From Oceanicoccus sp. KOV_DT_Chl (GTDB taxonomy: Bacteria > Pseudomonadota > Gammaproteobacteria > Pseudomonadales > Dasaniaceae), in contig NZ_FQLF01000002.1 in NCBI RefSeq assembly GCF_900120175.1, forward strand, positions 992,001 through 1,056,000: 64,000 bases of DNA, given 5' to 3'. Under the pieces are notes generated by a model, which did not search any database, was not told where the DNA came from, and saw only the letters and a program-made list of their open reading frames with translations. Below are positions 59,680 to 64,000 of this stretch, piece after piece. The position numbers and the translations under genes are program-made. Each line of letters starts with the position of its first letter. The first letter of the stretch is position 1.

Positions 59680-60336
59680 ATGACCAAACTACATTTAACC
59701 GCCGACGAAGTGTTAACAACCACCCGTGCCGTGCGCAAACGATTGGACTTTGAACGCCCGGTACCAATGGCCATTATTAAAGAGTGTTTGGAAATAGGCA
59801 TGCAAGCACCCTCCGGCTCCAACTCTCAGGGCTGGCATTTTGTTATCGTTACCGATGCAGAAAAAAAGCGCCAAATTGCGCAATGGTATCAAAAATCTTT
59901 TGCCGCTTATGAAGCCGGCCCTGCACAACCGACCAAGCAACATGCTGATGACCCTTCGATGAAGCGCACTCAGGAAAAGGTGTTAAGCTCAGCCCAATTT
60001 TTAGCGGCCAATCTCGATAAAGCCCCTGCTATGCTAATTCCCTGCTTTGCCGGCCGCCTCGATCAACCCGACATTCCTCACTATCAAGTGGCTGGCACTT
60101 ATGGCTCGATACTGCCAGCCGTATGGAGTTTTATGCTAGCAGCGCGAGAGCGCGGTATTGGTACCTGCTGGACTACTTTGCATTTAGTCTACGAGCACGA
60201 AGTTGGAAAAATTTTAGGCATACCTGAAAACTATAGCCAAGCCGCGCTAATACCTTTGGCCTATACAGCGGGTACCGACTTTAAAAGTGCACCGCGCAAA
60301 CCTTTGGACGGTGTGCTGCATACTGACAGTTGGTAA
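59680..60336 (+). CDS. nitroreductase family protein
   Basis: 218 residues. The FMN-binding pattern TTRAVRKRLDFERPVPMAII, APSGSNSQGWHFVIV and GIGTCWTTLHLVYEHEVGKI, plus PLAYTAGTDFKSAPRKPLDG, are the nitroreductase/BluB fold. It reduces quinones, nitro groups or enones with NAD(P)H. AGGA lies eight bases upstream. It ends the plus-strand cluster. Confidence 0.88.
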   Translation: MTKLHLTADEVLTTTRAVRKRLDFERPVPMAIIKECLEIGMQAPSGSNSQGWHFVIVTDAEKKRQIAQWYQKSFAAYEAGPAQPTKQHADDPSMKRTQEKVLSSAQFLAANLDKAPAMLIPCFAGRLDQPDIPHYQVAGTYGSILPAVWSFMLAARERGIGTCWTTLHLVYEHEVGKILGIPENYSQAALIPLAYTAGTDFKSAPRKPLDGVLHTDSW

Positions 60337-60373
60337 TATAGCCCGACGTATAAATAATGCCCGGTGGCTCAGC

Positions 60374-60502
60374 ATGACTGATAAGAAAATTACGCGCAGC
60401 AAGGATGACGACCACACCGAAGCCTGCGCCCAAAAACGCCCGCCAGAGCAAGTAAGCCAGATGACAGGGCGAAGCAGCCTACAATCAGAGTGTATTCAAT
60501 AG
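60374..60502 (+). CDS. small hypothetical protein (42 aa)
   Basis: A short charged frame, MTDKKITRSKDDDHTEACAQ followed by KRPPEQVSQMTGRSSLQSEC. Weak GGTGGCTC upstream. It could be a real small protein or chance; there are no recognisable features. Confidence 0.35.
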   Translation: MTDKKITRSKDDDHTEACAQKRPPEQVSQMTGRSSLQSECIQ

Positions 60503-60522
60503 CCTTTTATAGGCTCGATATA

Positions 60523-61301
60523 CTAAAACCCCACCCCTTTTGTAAACCCACCATCAACCACCACATTGGCACCATTCATCCAGCTCGCCATAGGGCTACA
60601 AACAAAAACAGCCACATTCGCCACTTCTTCCGGTGTCCCTAAACGTTTCGACGGATGATCCAAACGGTCGCGCTCATAAAGTTCAAAGTAAGATTCTTTA
60701 ATATCTGCCCAAGCACCACCTTCGACGTAAATAGGGCCAGGCGACACCGAGTTGCAACGAATACCTTCACCTCCCCACTTTTGAGCCAGTTGTGCGGCAT
60801 GATTGATAGTTGCAGCTTTCATCGCACCATAGCTCGGGCACACTGGCACATCATGATGCTCAAACGCAGTAATAGTCGCTATTTGCAAAATAGCGGCAGC
60901 GTTAGACTCCAGCAAAAATGGGTAAGCGGCTTCTGTCATTGCCACTGCGCTCATCACATCTATATCAAAATTATTTTTCCAGGCTTGAGGGGTAAACTCT
61001 AAACTGGATGAGGCACTGGTATTACTAATAACAATATCAATACCCCCAAGCGCTCTGCGGCACTTTTTACCCACTGCGACACGGCATCATAATCGGCAGC
61101 ATCAACGCTATCACCGATAATAATAGTGTCGCCACCATACTTTGCTGATAACGCATTAACCGCCTCAGTTACGCCTGCTTCACCACGGGCAAAGAATGCC
61201 ACCGATGCCCCTTCTGTTAATAATCTTTCAACGATGGCCAGTCCAATACCACGACTACCTCCTGATACGATGGCTTTTTTATTTTGTAATTGTAAATCCA
61301 T
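60523..61301 (-). pseudogene. short-chain dehydrogenase/reductase with -1 frameshift
   Basis: The N-terminal frame (start MDLQLQNKKAIVSGGSRGIG, ATG 61301 with GGAG upstream) ends after AAERLGVL. The C-terminal frame begins in GGIDIVISNTSASSSL. The junction is the C5 run at 61043-61047 (G5 on the coding strand); one more G restores a 258-residue SDR with SYGAMKAAT active site and VDGGF end. It probably belongs to the same pathway as the MFS transporter downstream. Confidence 0.87.
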
Positions 61302-61332
61302 CTCGCGCTCCGTAATAATCAAAAATTAATGT

Positions 61333-62603
61333 TTATTGGCTCGGTTCAGTATCACTGATATAAGGGTTTGGTTTTTTAAGTAACAAACTATAAACCCACA
61401 GTAAAGCGATCACTCCTGCGGCTAACCAGTAAATACTGCCCGGCGAAAACTTATATAAAAAACCACCCGCCAGAGGGCCAAACACTAAACCCATAGCCGG
61501 TATCGAAGAATTTATCCCTGCCAAAGCACCCTGCTCATGCGGTGCGACCACTAAAGTCGGGGTCACCATAAAGCCGGGGGTTGCTAAACCCATACCAAAA
61601 CCGAATAGTGCCATCCCACTTAATAAGAAAGTCGTCTGCGTTGCATTAGCAATTAATAAATAACCGCAACAAACTAATGGCAGACCGCCCTGTAATAAGC
61701 GTAAGGGATGACCTCGCCAGCGCTGCACAAGCACTAACTGTGAAAACAACATAGCCGATGAGGAGGCCACCATGGCCATAGAAAACTGCATGACGGCTTC
61801 GTCTCTTGATAGGCCTAATCGATCTTCAAAATAAAAACCCAATGTCATCTGCACCATGCCCAGCATAGTGAAGCACACTAAACTCACCAGAATATAACTG
61901 CGGTAGCGCGGGTCAAAATAACGCAATCTTGACGTCACTACAGCTTGCTCAAAAAGCTTGGGGCTTTCTGGCAAAAACAAAACCACCAGCGCCACCATTA
62001 ACAAGGTAAATGTCGCATGTATGATTAACGGCGCAAGAAAACCGAACACCACGAAAGCGGCAAAGGCGGGACCTAACATCGTTCCAATTTGACTGGCCGC
62101 ACCCAGCCGGCTTAATTGCGCGGTGCGCTGTGCCAATGGCACCGAGTCAACGACATAAGCAGAACTACTGGGTACGGTAGCACACATAAACCACACTAAC
62201 GCCACCCGGGTGCCGACAAACAAGCCGTACATAAAAAACCCGAGACAAGCCCTGCTAAACCAAGGTAGCTAATACCACTAAAAATATACGTTCCAATAGA
62301 ATAGCCAAGCAGCCCCACAATAATAATCGGCTTCCTGCCGGTCTTATCACTGCGACGTCCCCAATAGGGTGCGCCTAAAAAAAATGCCAAAGACGTTAAC
62401 GCTGTCAGTGCAGTGATAGCTAATTCTTTTGGCTGAAAATAAATACCGAGTGCGGGTAAATCTACAATTAATAAATCAACACCCAGCTCTCTACCCAGCA
62501 TTGGCAAAATCGCAAACACCACGGTTTGCCCCATGCCGATAGCCACTAGCGCACCGTACAATAAAACCTGAGTACGCCAGGGTAAACCGTTCGCTACAGA
62601 CAT
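61333..62603 (-). pseudogene. MFS drug/metabolite exporter with -1 frameshift
   Basis: The two frames make a 12-TM DHA1-type MFS protein: N-terminal frame MSVANGLPWRTQVLLYGALV ... FFLGAPYWGRRSDKTGRKPI (motif A), and C-terminal frame MYGLFVGTRVALVW ... GPLAGGFLYKF. They meet at an A6 run on the plus strand (62233-62238); adding one T on the coding strand restores GLVSGFFMYGLF. About 420 residues when intact. Likely exports a toxic intermediate or drug. Its frameshift is of the same kind as those in the other genes. Confidence 0.85.
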
Positions 62604-62634
62604 GATTATTTCTCTGGCAACAGGGATAACAAGA

Positions 62635-63363
62635 TCACACCAGCGCCTTTTGGTCGGCAGCAGTGCCAGCAGGCAAGGTCAGTAAGTCCACCCGCTCGCG
62701 CCAGGCCATTAAAGCAGGCAATTCCAACATCAAGGCATTCGCTTCCTGGGCGCGCTCTAACACGGTACACATACTCACAACACTGATATCGGCAATAGAT
62801 AGCGCATCGCCTAACAAAAACTCATGCGCTGACACTACTGTATTTATCGCTGCAAAATGTTTAGCCACTTCGGCACACACAGCAGCAGGTTCTTTTCTAC
62901 CGATACCTTGGGCACTCGCTTGCTTGCCAATAATTTTTCCAATCATTGGCCGCAACACCTTAACCAGCAAGCCCTTGTCGTCCATCAATAAATCGTCAGC
63001 TAATAAACCGGCATTATGCGGCCAGCAGCGCATGGTTAAATCATAAAAATACAAACTTTCATCAGCCCAATCTTCAAGAATATGCATCTGTGCCTGTAAC
63101 AATGGATCAGTAGGCGTTAACGGCTTACTACTATCCAGGGCATCTAAATACGCAACAATATCAGTGCTATCGGCTATAAACTTCCCAGCATGCTCCAGGA
63201 TAGGCGCCTTACCGCGTGGATTAATCTTTTTAATCTTCCCCGCACCACTGATACCGTAGTCAACAGTATCAAACGCTATTTGCTTGTAATACATGACGCG
63301 CCGTATCTTGGCTGCGAACGGCGATACCCGATATTGATGCAGTATAGGTTTATCAATAGCCAT
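62635..63363 (-). CDS. glutathione S-transferase
   Basis: 242 residues. A thioredoxin-like N-terminal domain (LHQYRVSPFAAKIRRVMYYK, NPRGKAPILEHAGKFIADST with the SNAIL-type cis-Pro loop and the TDI glutathione contact) and an all-helical C-terminal domain (DISVVSMCTVLERAQEANAL). Of the broad bacterial GST group used in aromatic side-chain detoxification or cleavage of ether dimers. It is on the same strand as the exporter. Confidence 0.88.
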   Translation of the reverse strand: MAIDKPILHQYRVSPFAAKIRRVMYYKQIAFDTVDYGISGAGKIKKINPRGKAPILEHAGKFIADSTDIVAYLDALDSSKPLTPTDPLLQAQMHILEDWADESLYFYDLTMRCWPHNAGLLADDLLMDDKGLLVKVLRPMIGKIIGKQASAQGIGRKEPAAVCAEVAKHFAAINTVVSAHEFLLGDALSIADISVVSMCTVLERAQEANALMLELPALMAWRERVDLLTLPAGTAADQKALV

Positions 63364-63439
63364 AAAAATTCACTTCATACAGTAATGAGCAGTGTAGCTA
63401 CTCAGGTTTTTGTTACGCAATGTAAGATACCGACGCACT

Positions 63440-63997
63440 TTACAATAATACGAAGCCGCCGCTGATATAAGGATGTAAATACAAGCCGCCACCATAAATA
63501 ACCGCGGTAACTATTAACCACAGTATATCTCTAGACACGGCAACAGCTGGCTTGGCTTGCGGTGGTTTTCTTCGCGTTAATGAGACGGTTTTAAAAATGG
63601 CAAACACGAAAAAACTGCCAAACAACAATACAGACGCCAAATCGCCATTAGCCGACAAATGCGCCAAACCCCAGAATGCAACAAATGCCAGCATAGGATG
63701 ATGTAATTTGCGCTTTATATTGGTGGGTAAAAAAATCGCAGCAAAACAAGCCATTGAAAGCAGCATCAAACCATGAGTAATATGCCTCCCCCATACCGGT
63801 GGCTGCCATAACTCTATAAACTCAGCCTGACCTTTGCCCTGTACCAATAACACCATCCCCAGCAAAGAAAGCAACGCATAAAAAGGCATATAACCTTTCT
63901 CGCCCATCACCCCAATTAATCTTGCCCGGGTATTACCAATATTGGGTATGCAATGTATTGCATAGAAAATAACTAAACCCACTACTAATGTATTCAT
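63440..63997 (-). CDS. NnrU family membrane protein
   Basis: 185 residues with about six transmembrane helices (TLVVGLVIFYAIHCIPNIGN, YMPFYALLSLLGMVLLVQGK, HPMLAFVAFWGLAHLSANGD, LWLIVTAVIYGGGLYL). The HCIP and WGLAHLSANGD blocks are characteristic of NnrU, linked in some bacteria to nitrogen-oxide or heme metabolism. It is at the window edge, so its upstream context is not visible. Confidence 0.82.
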   Translation of the reverse strand: MNTLVVGLVIFYAIHCIPNIGNTRARLIGVMGEKGYMPFYALLSLLGMVLLVQGKGQAEFIELWQPPVWGRHITHGLMLLSMACFAAIFLPTNIKRKLHHPMLAFVAFWGLAHLSANGDLASVLLFGSFFVFAIFKTVSLTRRKPPQAKPAVAVSRDILWLIVTAVIYGGGLYLHPYISGGFVLL

Positions 63998-64000
63998 TAT

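Overview
The window looks like chromosomal DNA of a marine, aerobic gammaproteobacterium. The evidence is the Gram-negative gene content (Aer-like chemoreceptor, outer-membrane beta-barrel protein, NnrU-family protein), the dense aromatic/isoprenoid-type CoA catabolism, and a sedentary-integron style cassette array. A Spongiibacteraceae/Cellvibrionales-like host is my guess from gene content only. No rRNA, tRNA or CRISPR array was seen.

Region 1 (1-18.9 kb): a minus-strand run of 15 genes. In transcription order these are two carotenoid-cleavage-oxygenase (CCO) genes, a complete E1alpha/E1beta/E2/E3 2-oxoacid (acetoin/pyruvate type) dehydrogenase complex, a DUF35 protein plus thiolase/aldolase, a Rieske oxygenase, an SDR, an acyl-CoA ligase, an SDR, a YdiI-type thioesterase, a Tat-exported CCO lipoprotein and another SDR cut by the window edge. 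A divergent pair (SnoaL-like protein and a fourth CCO) starts at 16.9 kb. This reads as one catabolic locus: oxidative C=C cleavage followed by CoA activation and thiolytic or retro-aldol shortening.

Region 2 (18.9-24.1 kb): ordinary genes (GNAT, small lysine-rich protein, membrane protein, Aer-like chemoreceptor, small TTG-start protein, luciferase-like monooxygenase) and the first copy of a dispersed intergenic repeat.

Region 3 (24.2-39.9 kb): a cassette array with about 22 attC sites but no integron integrase in the window (a CALIN-type cluster). Nearly all cassettes lie on the minus strand and encode short proteins of unknown function, many of them membrane, secreted or zinc-ribbon proteins. 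The low-coordinate end holds toxin-antitoxin genes (RelE remnant, CcdAB, BrnA with a truncated BrnT), a group II intron fragment abutting a degenerate attC, and a REP-like hairpin. The high-coordinate end, where attI and Pc would be expected, instead carries a candidate promoter among four copies of a TetR-type palindrome.

Region 4 (39.9-50.5 kb): enoyl-CoA hydratase, MDR reductase, an ABM monooxygenase / molybdopterin oxidoreductase / LLM monooxygenase / succinate-semialdehyde dehydrogenase series, and an outer-membrane protein. A repeat-rich gap follows, holding a partial duplication of the gabD-aldehyde dehydrogenase junction and a VPLPA-CTERM protein.

Region 5 (50.5-64 kb): a second catabolic cluster with aldehyde dehydrogenase, TetR, acyl-CoA dehydrogenase, coniferyl-aldehyde-type dehydrogenase, AraC regulator, thiolase, enoyl-CoA hydratase, nitroreductase, SDR, MFS exporter, GST and NnrU-like protein.

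Six catabolic or regulatory genes carry single-base frameshifts, all at short homopolymers. Sequencing error is as likely as real decay.
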